A stretch of 64,000 nucleotides of DNA from the NCBI GenBank assembly GCA_023245935.1, contig JAHFJM010000001.1, positions 124,001 through 188,000 of the forward strand. The letters run 5' to 3'. The DNA is from Candidatus Peribacteria bacterium (GTDB lineage: Bacteria > Patescibacteriota > Gracilibacteria > Peribacterales > Peribacteraceae). The position numbers and the translations under genes were made by a program. Below, one piece after another: positions 25,584 to 34,987 of this stretch. Every line of letters begins with the position of its first letter. Position 1 is the stretch's first letter. Under the pieces are notes generated by a model. The model was not told the origin of the DNA and searched no databases. It saw only the letters and a program-made list of their open reading frames with translations.

Positions 25584-26234
25584 ATGCGTTCCGCTCTCAA
25601 CCTCACGATCCTCGCCTGCGCGCTTTCCATGCTCTCCGCATGCGGACCGACTGCAACTCCTCCCGCTTCAGATTCTTCCTCTTCCTCCTCTTCCGCTATG
25701 GCTCTCTCTTCTTCCTCAGGCGCAATGGCTTGGGATGGCACACTCCTTTCCGGAAAGCACGTCGTGACTCTCGCAACGAGCAAAGGCGATATCACACTCG
25801 AACTCGATGCCGACATGGCACCGAAAACCGTCACGAACTTCATCGTTCTCGCGAATTCGAAATTCTACGACAATCTTACCTTCCACCGCGTGATTCCGGG
25901 TTTCATGATTCAGGGAGGCGACCCGAGCGGCAATGGCACGGGTGGCAAGAGCATCTTCGGTGATACGTTCGAAGACGAGATACAGGCAAGCAACGCCGTC
26001 TACGCCGGAGGCTACAAAGCAGGAACGATCGCGATGGCGAACCGCGGTCCGAATACGAACGGCAGCCAATTCTTCATCATGGAGAAAGACTATCCGCTCC
26101 CCGCGAACTACACGATCTTCGGTCACGTCACGCAGGGGCAGGACATCGTGAGCGCGATCGCGAACGTCGACCGCGACCCAAGCAACGATATGCCGAAGCA
26201 GAAAGTGACGTTCTCGGTGAAGGTGGTACAGTAG
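25584..26234 (+). CDS. cyclophilin-type peptidyl-prolyl isomerase, lipoprotein
   Basis: This 216-residue protein has a lipoprotein signal peptide with lipobox LSAC (Cys20), a Ser-rich spacer (30-46) and a cyclophilin domain (about 56-216). Conserved signatures are FHRVIPGFMIQGGDPSGNGT (active-site Arg and Gln), AMANRGPNTNGSQFFI and YTIFGHVTQGQDIV. It probably helps fold exported proteins on the outer membrane face of the cell. lspA is the likely processing enzyme. It follows murG by 20 nt. Confidence 0.93.
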   Translation: MRSALNLTILACALSMLSACGPTATPPASDSSSSSSSAMALSSSSGAMAWDGTLLSGKHVVTLATSKGDITLELDADMAPKTVTNFIVLANSKFYDNLTFHRVIPGFMIQGGDPSGNGTGGKSIFGDTFEDEIQASNAVYAGGYKAGTIAMANRGPNTNGSQFFIMEKDYPLPANYTIFGHVTQGQDIVSAIANVDRDPSNDMPKQKVTFSVKVVQ

Positions 26235-26239
26235 GAAGC

Positions 26240-27700
26240 GTGCGTACCCGCTTCCCTCCCTCTCCGACCGGTTTCCTGCATCTCGGGGGGCTTCGCACCG
26301 CGCTGTTTGCATGGCTCCTTGCGAAGAAAACCGGAGGAACGTTCACGCTCAGGATTGAAGATACGGATCAGAGCCGCGAAGTGCCGGGGGCTGCCGAAAA
26401 TATCGTTCGAACGCTTTCCTGGGCGGGGCTGATGCCCGATGAAGGCGTGATGCTGGACACAAAAGGCGTACTCACCGAGCGCGGAGCGTACGGTCCATAT
26501 CACCAATCGAAGCGTCTGGATCTGTACAGAACGTATGCGGATCAACTGGTGAAAGGTGGGCATGCGTATCCGTGCTTCTGCACTGCCGAGCGGCTTGATG
26601 CCATGCGTAAAGATCAGGAAAAGCGCAAGCAAGCGCCGATGTACGACAGAACTTGTTTGGAACTCACGAAGGAAGAGGTGAAGAAGCGCTTGGAATCCGG
26701 AGAGAAACATGTGATCCGCATGAAAGTCCCGCGCGAAGAAGAAGTTTCGTACACGGATGAAATCTACGGTCCACTGACGTTTAAAGGACACACGATTGAC
26801 GATCAGGTTCTGATGAAATCCGACGGCTTCCCCACATACCACTTGGCACACGTCGTGGATGATCACCTGATGAAGATGGATATGGTGAACCGCGGTGAGG
26901 AGTGGCTGAGCTCCCTCCCGAAGCACCTCATTCTCTTCAAAGCTCTCGGCTGGAAACCGCCAAGGTACGCGCACGTTCCGCTGCTCCTGAATAAAGACCG
27001 CAGCAAGCTCAGCAAACGCCAGAATGACGTTGCCGCAGAGGATTACATCAAGAAAGGCTATCTAAGCGAAGCGCTCCTCAACTTCCTCGCACTCCTCGGG
27101 TGGAACCCGGGAACGACGCAGGAACTCTTCACGCTTCCCGAGCTTATCGAATCTTTTTCTCTGGATCGCGTGCACAAATCCGGAGCGGTCTTCGACCTCG
27201 AGAAACTCGACTGGTTGCAGGGGCAATGGATGCGGAAAATTCCCCCGAATGAATTCGCTTCGCGCATCAAGCCGCTCGTCACTGAAAAGTTTCCCGCAGC
27301 GGCGACCGATCCGAAATTCTTGGAGCGTGCGGCATTGATTCAGGAGCGCATCACGTTCTTCCCGGAAGCACCGGACATGCTGTCGTACTTCTACGAAACA
27401 CCGACTGTCTCGGTCGATTTGATTGCGAATCCAAAGCAGAAAATTACCAAAGATGACGTGCCGAAAATTCTGAAGATCATTCATGAAGCGCTCTCCGCGG
27501 TTGCCGATGTCGATTGGTCGCAGACGACAATCACAGCAGCTCTCGAATCGGCAATCGCAACGTCAGGCTTGAAGAAGGGGCAAATACTGTGGCCGCTGCG
27601 CGCCGCTCTCACCGGTCGCGAGTACTCACCGGGTGCGTACGAAGTCGCAGCGTTGCTTGGGAAGGAGGAAACGATGAAGAGGCTCTCTGCAGTTGCATAG
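26240..27700 (+). CDS. gltX: glutamyl-tRNA synthetase
   Basis: This 486-residue class I synthetase starts with GTG (MRTRFPPSPTGFLHLGGLRT), 5 nt after the previous stop, with AGGA just before it. The HIGH-type motif is FLHLGG and the KMSKS-type motif is SKLSKRQ near residue 255. The zinc-binding cysteines of some bacterial GluRS are not obvious. The C-terminal helical anticodon-binding part is present (GRE-YSPGAYEVAALLGKEE). Whether it also charges tRNA-Gln, which would require GatCAB, cannot be decided here. Confidence 0.96.
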   Translation: MRTRFPPSPTGFLHLGGLRTALFAWLLAKKTGGTFTLRIEDTDQSREVPGAAENIVRTLSWAGLMPDEGVMLDTKGVLTERGAYGPYHQSKRLDLYRTYADQLVKGGHAYPCFCTAERLDAMRKDQEKRKQAPMYDRTCLELTKEEVKKRLESGEKHVIRMKVPREEEVSYTDEIYGPLTFKGHTIDDQVLMKSDGFPTYHLAHVVDDHLMKMDMVNRGEEWLSSLPKHLILFKALGWKPPRYAHVPLLLNKDRSKLSKRQNDVAAEDYIKKGYLSEALLNFLALLGWNPGTTQELFTLPELIESFSLDRVHKSGAVFDLEKLDWLQGQWMRKIPPNEFASRIKPLVTEKFPAAATDPKFLERAALIQERITFFPEAPDMLSYFYETPTVSVDLIANPKQKITKDDVPKILKIIHEALSAVADVDWSQTTITAALESAIATSGLKKGQILWPLRAALTGREYSPGAYEVAALLGKEETMKRLSAVA

Positions 27701-27726
27701 AGAGAATTCTGCTACACTATCCGCGT

Positions 27727-28182
27727 ATGTCAGACGTCGAAGTGGATATCGACAACACCGGCGGCAGAGCGGTCATCGAGGACAAAACGTCCGTGCCGTT
27801 TCGCACGTTCGTGAGTCTCATTCTTCAGCGCAAGGTGCAGACGATCTTCAAGAAGTGTCAAGATGAACCGGTGATCGTCAGCAGCGATCTCCTCACCGCA
27901 CTCGCGAGCGCTCCGGATGACCGTCAGGAAGACAGGGCGAAACTGGTTCTCGTGACCATGGGAGTCGGTGTCGTGGTCGGCGTCTTCCTCACCGTTGCGG
28001 TCTTCGTCGCACTGATGCTCTTCGATGTCTATCCGCAAATGAAAGACCTCCTCATCACGCTCGGTGCACTCGCGTTCGTGGCAATCGTCGTGGTGATTCT
28101 CCAGGGTTCTCAGAAGAAGAAAGGTTTTAAGGAGAAACTCTACGAATCGATGGAGAAGGTAACTGATTTGGTCACGAAGTAG
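27727..28182 (+). CDS. hypothetical membrane protein
   Basis: This 151-residue protein has an acidic N-terminal cytoplasmic part (1-75) and two membrane helices at about 78-99 (LVTMGVGVVVGVFLTVAVFV) and 110-127 (LLITLGALAFVAIVVVIL). A basic helical tail follows (GSQKKKGFKEKLYESMEKVT). The ATG lies 8 nt after TACACT. It sits between gltX and murB on the same strand. No family recognised. Confidence 0.72.
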   Translation: MSDVEVDIDNTGGRAVIEDKTSVPFRTFVSLILQRKVQTIFKKCQDEPVIVSSDLLTALASAPDDRQEDRAKLVLVTMGVGVVVGVFLTVAVFVALMLFDVYPQMKDLLITLGALAFVAIVVVILQGSQKKKGFKEKLYESMEKVTDLVTK

Positions 28183-28207
28183 ATGATATCGGCATTCCTG
28201 TAACCCT

Positions 28208-29074
28208 ATGGAGCTTCGTCAGAATGTTCTTCTGCGGCCAAAGACCACGATGCGTATCGGCGGAACGGCAAGGTACTTTGCAGAACTGAAATCGAAAGCG
28301 GATACAGAAGAAATATTGCGGTTTTCCGTTGATCAGAAGCTCCGAATCATTCCTCTTGGCAGCGGATCGAATACGATTTTTGCTGATGGAGAAATAGAAG
28401 CAATCGTCATACAAGTGAAGTATGACGCAGTGACGATCGATGAAAACCGCGTCACGGTCGGTGCGGGGAAAAATCTGCCGATGCTCATCAATGAACTTGC
28501 CGGTGTCGGGCTCGACCTTTCGCCGCTCACCGGTATTCCGGGCACCGTCGGGGGTGCGATTTTCGGGAATGCGGGGCAGGGACCGAAGGGAATATGGATG
28601 GATACTTTTGTTGAATCGGTAACGGCGTACGGCGACGGGGAATGGAAAGTTTTTCCGAAAAATGATTGCCACTTTCGTTACCGTGAAAGCGTATTCAAAG
28701 ATTCTCTGTCGCCACTGATTATTTGGGATACAACGCTCACTGTCCCCTCCGGTGATCCGGAAACGATCAAAACGAATATCGAATCACTGCTCAAGAAGCG
28801 TATCGAGACGCAGCCACACATGAAAACGGCGGGATCGTGCTTCAAGGCAGTCGGCGATACGCCTGCATGGCAACTGATCGATGCTGCGGAACTGCGGGGA
28901 CTCCGAATCGGAGGCATCGAGATTTCTCCGAAGCATGCGAACTTTCTGATCAATGTCGGGGAAGCGGCGTTTCGGGATGCGCTGGAACTCGTTGAGAACG
29001 TTCGAAAAGAAGTTCCCCAGGGGCTGGAGGTGGAAATGAGATTCGTCGGGAATGACGGATCTCTGAAGGTGTAG
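28208..29074 (+). CDS. murB: UDP-N-acetylenolpyruvoylglucosamine reductase
   Basis: This 288-residue flavoprotein reduces the MurA product to UDP-MurNAc using NADPH. The FAD-binding part has IPLGSGSNTIFAD and LTGIPGTVGGAIFGNAGQG. The substrate domain has CHFRYRESVFK and AGSCFKAVGD (proton-donor Ser) with a GGIEISPKHANFLIN ending. The order fits short type II MurB enzymes. It follows the 27727 gene by 25 nt. With murA, murG and ftsW it supports a peptidoglycan wall. Confidence 0.95.
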   Translation: MELRQNVLLRPKTTMRIGGTARYFAELKSKADTEEILRFSVDQKLRIIPLGSGSNTIFADGEIEAIVIQVKYDAVTIDENRVTVGAGKNLPMLINELAGVGLDLSPLTGIPGTVGGAIFGNAGQGPKGIWMDTFVESVTAYGDGEWKVFPKNDCHFRYRESVFKDSLSPLIIWDTTLTVPSGDPETIKTNIESLLKKRIETQPHMKTAGSCFKAVGDTPAWQLIDAAELRGLRIGGIEISPKHANFLINVGEAAFRDALELVENVRKEVPQGLEVEMRFVGNDGSLKV

Positions 29075-29089
29075 AGTTTTCTTCTCTGC

Positions 29090-30016
29090 TCACGGCAAAG
29101 CATCGAATGGGATCTTCGGCATCTCGTTCTTTGATTTTAAATAAAAGTACCCGATCACGAAAAATGTCACGACCGGGGAAACCCACTGCGGAACGGGATG
29201 ACCGAATCCATCGGCAAGCATGATGACGCCGAGGAAGAAGATCGAGTACATTGCCCCGTTCTTCAGATACAAGTAGTGCTTGATGCGATCAATCGATCCG
29301 AGTGTCAGTTGCCGCACGACGATGGACCCAAGCCCGTTCCCAAGAAGAATGAGCGGCACGGAGAGTGTGAAAGCGAACGCACCCAGAACCGAGTCAATCG
29401 AGAATGTCGCATCGATGACCTCGAGGTAGAGAATCTTACTGAGATCGGACATTCCCTGCCTCATGAGCGACCGTTCCGCATGTTCTGCGTTCTCTTTAAA
29501 GCCGTGTGTGATGAAGAACACGGTCGAACCGATCACGGCGGCGAAAGAAAGAAGTGGATCGATCTTCTGTGCGTTCCAAACGATCGCTGCGAGGAGAACC
29601 GATGAAACGGCGAAGAACCAGACACCTTGCGTCGCAAAAAACTTCTCTCCGGGAAGCCCGAAGTTTTTCGGCTCCAGAAAGAGCCAGTGGAAGAACAGGA
29701 AGAGAAGAAATGTGCCGCCGCCGAGGAGCAGCATCGGTGCAGAATGCTCAATCGCAGTGACGACTGCTGGGTCACTCGAGAACGTTGCGAGGAGTGCACC
29801 GTACGGGCTGACGCCGGGGGTCGCAAGCCACACAATCAGCCACGGCAGCCCTCCACGGACGAGGAACACGGCGATGATGATCCCCCAAAACATGAACCAC
29901 TGTCGGGATTTCTTCCCCATCGTTGCAAGCACCTCGGCATTGATCACCGCATTGTCGACGCTGCTGATTGTTTCAAACAGACAGAGACCGAGGATGGTGA
30001 GGAGGGCGGAGAACAT
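29090..30016 (-). CDS. DUF475 / TerC-like integral membrane protein
   Basis: This 308-residue membrane protein has eight to nine helices. The opening LFETISSVDNAVINAEVLATM and the later YLEVIDATFSIDSVLGAFA are the paired acidic signatures of the DUF475 branch of the TerC/LysE-like superfamily, which is linked to metal-ion export or homeostasis. The acidic residues in the two helices could bind a cation. Convergent with murB (15 nt). Specific substrate unknown. Confidence 0.85.
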   Translation of the reverse strand: MFSALLTILGLCLFETISSVDNAVINAEVLATMGKKSRQWFMFWGIIIAVFLVRGGLPWLIVWLATPGVSPYGALLATFSSDPAVVTAIEHSAPMLLLGGGTFLLFLFFHWLFLEPKNFGLPGEKFFATQGVWFFAVSSVLLAAIVWNAQKIDPLLSFAAVIGSTVFFITHGFKENAEHAERSLMRQGMSDLSKILYLEVIDATFSIDSVLGAFAFTLSVPLILLGNGLGSIVVRQLTLGSIDRIKHYLYLKNGAMYSIFFLGVIMLADGFGHPVPQWVSPVVTFFVIGYFYLKSKNEMPKIPFDALP

Positions 30017-30054
30017 GAATTGAGATTGTTCTCATTGTAAAGGTAGAACTGAGA

Positions 30055-30120
30055 AGTGGTTAGTAGGTAGTGGTGAGTGGTTAGTACAAAACTAACTTCT
30101 AACCACTAATCACTAACCAC
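30055..30120. repeat. facing heptamer arrays between mfd and the DUF475 gene
   Basis: The left half repeats AGTGGTT / AGTAGGT / AGTGGTG / AGTGGTT. The right half is the inverse, AGTGGTT / AGTGATT / AGTGGTT / AGAAGTT on the minus strand. The two halves can pair into a long stem with loop near ACAAAACT. The array encodes the last residues of Mfd (VVSD) and its stop codon, so mfd translation ends inside the repeat. Confidence 0.7.
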
Positions 30121-33100
30121 TTTTTTTGTCGCCTTCTTCCTAACGAGCGCACTCACGTGTTTTGCCATCTCCGGAAGCCAGTCACCGCCACCCGCTTCCT
30201 TCTGCATCACGTCTTCGCTGAGCCTCAGCGTTGCCCCGACGATGCGCCACTGAGGACAGAGTTGGATCAGCTGCATGATCTCGGTCGCCGTCACGCGTGA
30301 CCCCAGACTGACGACGATATCGCGTTTCTCTTTCGAAACCGTATCCATCTTGATGCGGAGCACTCCGGCTCTGCGGCATGCCATTTTCAGGCGAATGATC
30401 GAGAGGAGGTTCTCGGCTTGCTTCGGGAGCGGACCGAATTCCTCCCGGAGATCCGCTTCAAACTCTTTGAGAACGGTTTCGTCCTCGCTGCTCGCAAGTT
30501 TCTGGTACGCACCGATCTTCTCCTGTTCATCGGGGATATAGAACGACGGTAGGAGCGCCTCGAATGGCAGAATGATTTCGATGGCACCGCCGATGTCTTC
30601 ATCGGGTGATTTGCCGCCCGCCTTCAGTTCTTCCACGGCATTCTTAAGCAGACGAAGGTAGTGGCTCACGCCGACGGTCTGCATATTCCCAGACTGACTT
30701 GCCCCGAGAATTTCTCCGGCGCCGCGTATCTCAAGGTCGCGCATGGCGATCTGGAAACCGGAACCAAGCTCGCTCGCCTCGACGATCGCACGAAGGCGTT
30801 TCTTGGCATCATCTTTGAGCCTCTGGGAGTGGTAGAGGAAGTACGAGTATGCCTGCACTGTTCCGCGTCCTACACGACCGCGCAGCTGGTAGAGCTGCGA
30901 GAGCCCGAACTTCTCGGCTTCATTGACGATCAGCGTATTCGCTCTCGGCAGGTCGATACCGTTCTCGATGATCGTGGAGCTGACGAGAACCTGGTACTTC
31001 CCTTCTTTGAATCCAAGAATTCTCTCTTCGAGAACATCCGGCTTCAGTTGTCCATGCGTCACGACGAATGTCGCCTGCGGCACGAGTGCCCGCAGTTTCA
31101 TGGCGAAGGCATCGATCGTCTCGACACGGTTATGAAGAACGTACACCTGCCCTCCACGACTGATCTCCTTCAGGATGCCGTCACGCAGGAGTGCGTCCGA
31201 GTACTTGCGAACCTCGGTGATGATCGGAAGTCTTCCCGGTGGCGGGGTGGTGATCGTCGTGATGTCTCGAAGCTTATGAAGCCCGAGGTTCAATGTTCTC
31301 GGAATCGGAGTCGCAGTCATCGTCAGAATGTCGACGGATGCACGCAGCGACTTCAGTTTCTCCTTCTGCTTCACACCGAAACGCTGTTCTTCATCGATGA
31401 TCACGAGCCCGAGGTTATGGAATTCGATATCGTCCTGGAGAAGGCGATGCGTACCGACCACGATGTCGATGGTTCCTTCCCTCAGCTTCCGTAGTGTCTC
31501 CGTCTGCTCCCGTTGATCACGGAAACGGGAGAGCATGTCGATGCGAACACCGAAGCCTTCCGTTCGCTTGAGGAGACTTTGGTAATGCTGGTCGGTGAGG
31601 ATGGTGATCGGTGAGAGGAAGGCGACCTGCTTCCCGCCCTGCACCGCCTTGAATGCCGCACGCATCGCGACTTCGGTCTTCCCGAATCCCACGTCTCCGC
31701 ACACGAGGCGATCCATCGGGTGTCCGCTCTCCATGTCGTGCTTGATGTCTTCAATGGCTTTGATCTGCCCCGGAGTTTCGGTGTAGGGGAAGGCATCATC
31801 GAATTTCCGCTGCACCTCGCTGTCCTCCGGATACTGGAAGCCTTTGGCTTTCGCGCGCTTGGCATAGATCTCAAGCAGTTCTTTCGCGATTTTTTCGGTC
31901 TCTTCACTCACTTTCTTTGTGATTTTCTTCCACTCGACGGATCCGAGTCTTGTGAGTGTCGGTTCATCGCCCTCTTCGTACACGAACTTGCTGAGCTTGT
32001 CCGCCTGATCGACCGGCACGAAGAGTTTGTCGTTCTCGGCGTACGTGATCTCCAGGTACTCACGCTCGATGTCGTCGACCACCTTGGCAGTCATTCCCTC
32101 AAATCGACCGATGCCGTGTTCCATGTGCACGACGAAGTCACCCATCTGAAGAGATGTGATGAAGTCGAGTGACAATCTCTGGACGGACCTCTGTTTTGCC
32201 TCACGCCGAAGCGAGAAGATCTCGCGATCGGTGATGATGGCGCATTTCAGATCGGGGTTTTGAAGTGAGTGAGGGAGAAGAGCATCCTCTCCTGCGGGAA
32301 CAATGGTGATTTTCCCCGCTCCGCGATCGGGCGCATCGGTATACGAAATGTTCTCTTCTTTCAATGCACCTTTCAGATCATCCACCCGCTTGCTCACGAT
32401 GCAGAGAGCCCAACCTTGGTTCAATTTGTCGCGAACGTCGTTGATGAAATCCTGCAATGTGTAGAACTTCAGAACGGAGAGGTAGCGAAGGTGAACGTGA
32501 CCCGCTTCCGACTCGGGGAAACTGGTGATGTTGATCCTCTCCCTTGGGGCAACGACGGTGAAATCGTCCTGCTCATCGGCGATGACAACCACTCCCTCCG
32601 GCACCTGACTCGAGAGAAGCTCCGTGCTGTCCCATGCGAGGGGATAGAAACTCACCTCCGTGCGTTCCTCCACCTCTCCCGATTCAAGTTGCGTGCTCCG
32701 TATCTCCTCGACCTTTTCAAAAGCGAAGAGGATGCGCACCTGCTCCGGTTGCCCGATCGGGAAAATATCGAGTGTGTCGCCGGTTCGTCGGTACTCCCCG
32801 GGTGCGAGGTGGGGGTCGGGGGAGTGCTGGTATCCGTTACCGATGAGTTTCGAGAAGAAGTCGGTGAAATCGATCGATTGTCCGACGCGAAGGTGAATTG
32901 CGTTCTCCCGGAGTGAATGGAAGGAGGGGAGCGGCGTGTCCCACACCGAACGAGTGAGAACCGCGACTCCTTGTCCCTGCATCATCCGTACGATGGAAGC
33001 AACGTCACCGGAGAGCGGTTCCTCCGGGGAGAAACTGACACGGAAAACGTTTTGTTCGAAAAAGGAGAGCCAGTGGAGGAGCCCTTCCGCTCGCTCTTCG

Positions 33101-33270
33101 TTTTCCGTCACAAGAATCGCAGGTTTCGCGTGAAGTTTCAGGAGATGACTGATGATCAGTGCCTTCGCCGTCTCGTTGCTGAGCCCTGAGATTGTCAGGG
33201 CACGCGAATGTCTCAGAAGCTCCATGAGCTCCTGATGCGTTCTTTCACCAATACACAAAGAAGGAAGCAT
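30106..33270 (-). CDS. mfd: transcription-repair coupling factor
   Basis: This SF2 translocase of about 1054 residues removes RNA polymerase stalled at DNA lesions and recruits UvrA. In order it has an N-terminal UvrB-like part, the CarD-like RNA polymerase interaction domain (LQMGDFVVHMEHGIGRFEGM), Walker A CGDVGFGKTEVAMRAAF, motif II IIDEEQRFGV, the TATPIPRTL motif, and the TRG/D7 C-terminal region. The last four residues (VVSD) come from a heptamer repeat. The start is uncertain: ATG at 33270, or GTG at 33333, which lies 5 nt after TATAGT. Confidence 0.96.
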   Translation of the reverse strand: MLPSLCIGERTHQELMELLRHSRALTISGLSNETAKALIISHLLKLHAKPAILVTENEERAEGLLHWLSFFEQNVFRVSFSPEEPLSGDVASIVRMMQGQGVAVLTRSVWDTPLPSFHSLRENAIHLRVGQSIDFTDFFSKLIGNGYQHSPDPHLAPGEYRRTGDTLDIFPIGQPEQVRILFAFEKVEEIRSTQLESGEVEERTEVSFYPLAWDSTELLSSQVPEGVVVIADEQDDFTVVAPRERINITSFPESEAGHVHLRYLSVLKFYTLQDFINDVRDKLNQGWALCIVSKRVDDLKGALKEENISYTDAPDRGAGKITIVPAGEDALLPHSLQNPDLKCAIITDREIFSLRREAKQRSVQRLSLDFITSLQMGDFVVHMEHGIGRFEGMTAKVVDDIEREYLEITYAENDKLFVPVDQADKLSKFVYEEGDEPTLTRLGSVEWKKITKKVSEETEKIAKELLEIYAKRAKAKGFQYPEDSEVQRKFDDAFPYTETPGQIKAIEDIKHDMESGHPMDRLVCGDVGFGKTEVAMRAAFKAVQGGKQVAFLSPITILTDQHYQSLLKRTEGFGVRIDMLSRFRDQREQTETLRKLREGTIDIVVGTHRLLQDDIEFHNLGLVIIDEEQRFGVKQKEKLKSLRASVDILTMTATPIPRTLNLGLHKLRDITTITTPPPGRLPIITEVRKYSDALLRDGILKEISRGGQVYVLHNRVETIDAFAMKLRALVPQATFVVTHGQLKPDVLEERILGFKEGKYQVLVSSTIIENGIDLPRANTLIVNEAEKFGLSQLYQLRGRVGRGTVQAYSYFLYHSQRLKDDAKKRLRAIVEASELGSGFQIAMRDLEIRGAGEILGASQSGNMQTVGVSHYLRLLKNAVEELKAGGKSPDEDIGGAIEIILPFEALLPSFYIPDEQEKIGAYQKLASSEDETVLKEFEADLREEFGPLPKQAENLLSIIRLKMACRRAGVLRIKMDTVSKEKRDIVVSLGSRVTATEIMQLIQLCPQWRIVGATLRLSEDVMQKEAGGGDWLPEMAKHVSALVRKKATKKVVSD

Positions 33271-33346
33271 TGATCGTAAAAAAAATGAGGACCGCTCGTG
33301 CGACACAAGAACGCAGGACACCCTGCACAACACTTTCTACTATAGA

Positions 33347-34579
33347 CTATTCCTCACTCATTCGCAACGGCATGATGAGATGGAGGAAGTTCTCTTCGCC
33401 GCCCGACTTGAAAACAGCGGGATGCATTTTATCGAGGAGCTCGATGCTCACACTCTCATGATCGAAACGCCCGAGGAAGTCGATGAGGTACGTCGAACTG
33501 ATCGCGATCTTGTTCTCTTGGCCGGTCATCTGCACCGGGATCGTCGATTCATCCTGCCCTAGCTGCGTCTGCTTCGTTTTCAGGTGAACGCCGTCCTTCG
33601 TGAAGTGAAAGGTGATGGTATTGTTCAGCTCTTTGGCGAAGTAGTGCATGCGCTTCACCGCACCGAGGAGGTCCTTCGTCGAAACGACGGCAGATGAGTG
33701 CTTCTCCTTCGGAATCACCTGCATGTAGTCCGGGAACTTCCCGTCGATGAGTCTGCTGACGAGGCGTGTCGAACCCACATTCACTTCGATCTGTTGGCTC
33801 CCAAGTGCTATTTCCAGCTTCTCCGGCTGGTCTTCTTTCTTCTTCTTGTCTTTGGATTCTTTTTTCTCCTGTTCTTCACTGCTTGTTTTATGGAGCGTAA
33901 TCACCGCCCGAAGTTCATCCATGAATTTTTTCGGGATAATGCAGGAAATATCGCTGCTGACGCCCGTCACGGGCACTCTGTACTCCGACAACCGATAGCT
34001 GTCGGTGCCGACAAGGATGAGTGATCCTTTCTCAAGACGAACGAAGACACCGGAAATCACCGGCCTTGATGTTGTGTTGGCGCACGCGAATGTCACAAGG
34101 TTTAAGGCATGAAGGAGCGGCGCAATCGGGAGGGAAAGAGTTGTCTCTTTTTGGATATTGGCAATCGTCGGAAACCCGTGTGCCACCTCTCCGGCAATCG
34201 ACGCTTTCGCTCTCTTTGAGTGAAGTTTGAGTTGCGTTCCCTCACTTGTTTCAAGCACCACTTCTGAATCTTGATTGTACTGCACGAAATTAAGAATTGC
34301 TTTCGCCGGAACCGTAATCGTCCCCTCGTTTTCAATACTCACTTCAAAACTGGTCACAATGGAAATTTCCAGATTCGTGGCACTGAGAGTGCACCGCTTC
34401 CCCTCGACGGTGATGAGGATGTTTTGCAGAATCGGCAACACGTGGTCCGACCCGATTGCCCGACTGACGAGCTGCAGCCCTGAGAGAAGATCCTGTGTTT
34501 TGCATGAAAATTTCATACTCAAATTGAAGAGGAACTTCCTGTATTTATCAAGCACAATTCCTTCCTTTCCATATTTCAT
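33347..34579 (-). CDS. dnaN: DNA polymerase III beta subunit (sliding clamp)
   Basis: The clamp encircles DNA and tethers the polymerase. Three clamp domains are recognisable, ending in the conserved MPLRM. From ATG 34579 (8 nt after a consensus TATAAT) the protein has 410 residues, with 21 extra at the N-terminus. The usual family start (MKFSCKTQDLLSGLQ) is the Met at 34516, which has no ribosome-binding site. An insertion of about 25 very charged residues (SSEEQEKKESKDKKKKEDQP) interrupts the region around residue 230 and is absent from typical clamps. No dnaA lies next to it. Confidence 0.95.
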   Translation of the reverse strand: MKYGKEGIVLDKYRKFLFNLSMKFSCKTQDLLSGLQLVSRAIGSDHVLPILQNILITVEGKRCTLSATNLEISIVTSFEVSIENEGTITVPAKAILNFVQYNQDSEVVLETSEGTQLKLHSKRAKASIAGEVAHGFPTIANIQKETTLSLPIAPLLHALNLVTFACANTTSRPVISGVFVRLEKGSLILVGTDSYRLSEYRVPVTGVSSDISCIIPKKFMDELRAVITLHKTSSEEQEKKESKDKKKKEDQPEKLEIALGSQQIEVNVGSTRLVSRLIDGKFPDYMQVIPKEKHSSAVVSTKDLLGAVKRMHYFAKELNNTITFHFTKDGVHLKTKQTQLGQDESTIPVQMTGQENKIAISSTYLIDFLGRFDHESVSIELLDKMHPAVFKSGGEENFLHLIMPLRMSEE

Positions 34580-34587
34580 TTTTTCTT

Positions 34588-34593
34588 ATTATA
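34588..34593 (-). promoter_or_regulatory. -10 element of the dnaN promoter
   Basis: A consensus TATAAT on the minus strand lies 8 nt before the in-frame ATG at 34579. No good -35 is seen at 16-18 nt. It favours a leaderless start at 34579 over the downstream ATG. Confidence 0.55.
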
Positions 34594-34987
34594 GAGTGTT
34601 TTTGTTTTAAAATTTTTTACACAAGATTCGTCATCATCATAGGCTCTTGTCAGGAAGAGTTTTTCTGTAGTCTCTTCTTGTGGGTAATGGCGCGTGAGTA
34701 GTGAAAGTACTCACGCGGTTTTTCCCTCCGGGAAAACAAAAGAAGAACATTCCTGAGTAAGTACTGTATGTGTATTCAATGTGCAAAACTTGTGCAAAAC
34801 AAAATTTTCTTGACGAAGAGAGCCATATTCTTCTTTCCTCACGCCCAAAGCCAACAGGAATTTTTTCTGTGGAAGATCGCTGCGCAAAAATGGTACTTCA
34901 TTCTTTTCTTTCCCACATTCCACGAAGAAGTATGGAAGAACAACGCAGATGATTGGCACTCGTTCGTGCGGAGCGCACAAGCCAGTC
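34594..34987. other. AT-rich intergenic region with no convincing gene
   Basis: Nearly 400 bp separate the dnaN promoter from the end of the GlmU-like gene. I see no protein-coding frame with support. It contains a plus-strand terminator-like hairpin (34691-34722), a second small hairpin TTTTCCC/GGGAAAA directly after, and a near repeat TGTGCAAAACT / TGTGCAAAACA (34780-34801). No clear DnaA boxes are seen. A small plus-strand RNA ending at the hairpin is possible. Confidence 0.4.
34691..34722 (+). terminator. plus-strand terminator with no obvious upstream gene
   Basis: Perfect 10-bp stem CGCGTGAGTA / TACTCACGCG with loop GTGAAAG, followed by GTTTTT. The nearest coding genes are on the minus strand, so it may end an unannotated small RNA. 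Confidence 0.7.

Noticed and set aside
34517-34987. Replication origin next to dnaN
   Set aside because: The region is AT-rich and beside dnaN, but no DnaA boxes (TTATNCACA) with acceptable match are seen, dnaA is absent, and GC skew cannot be judged from one window.
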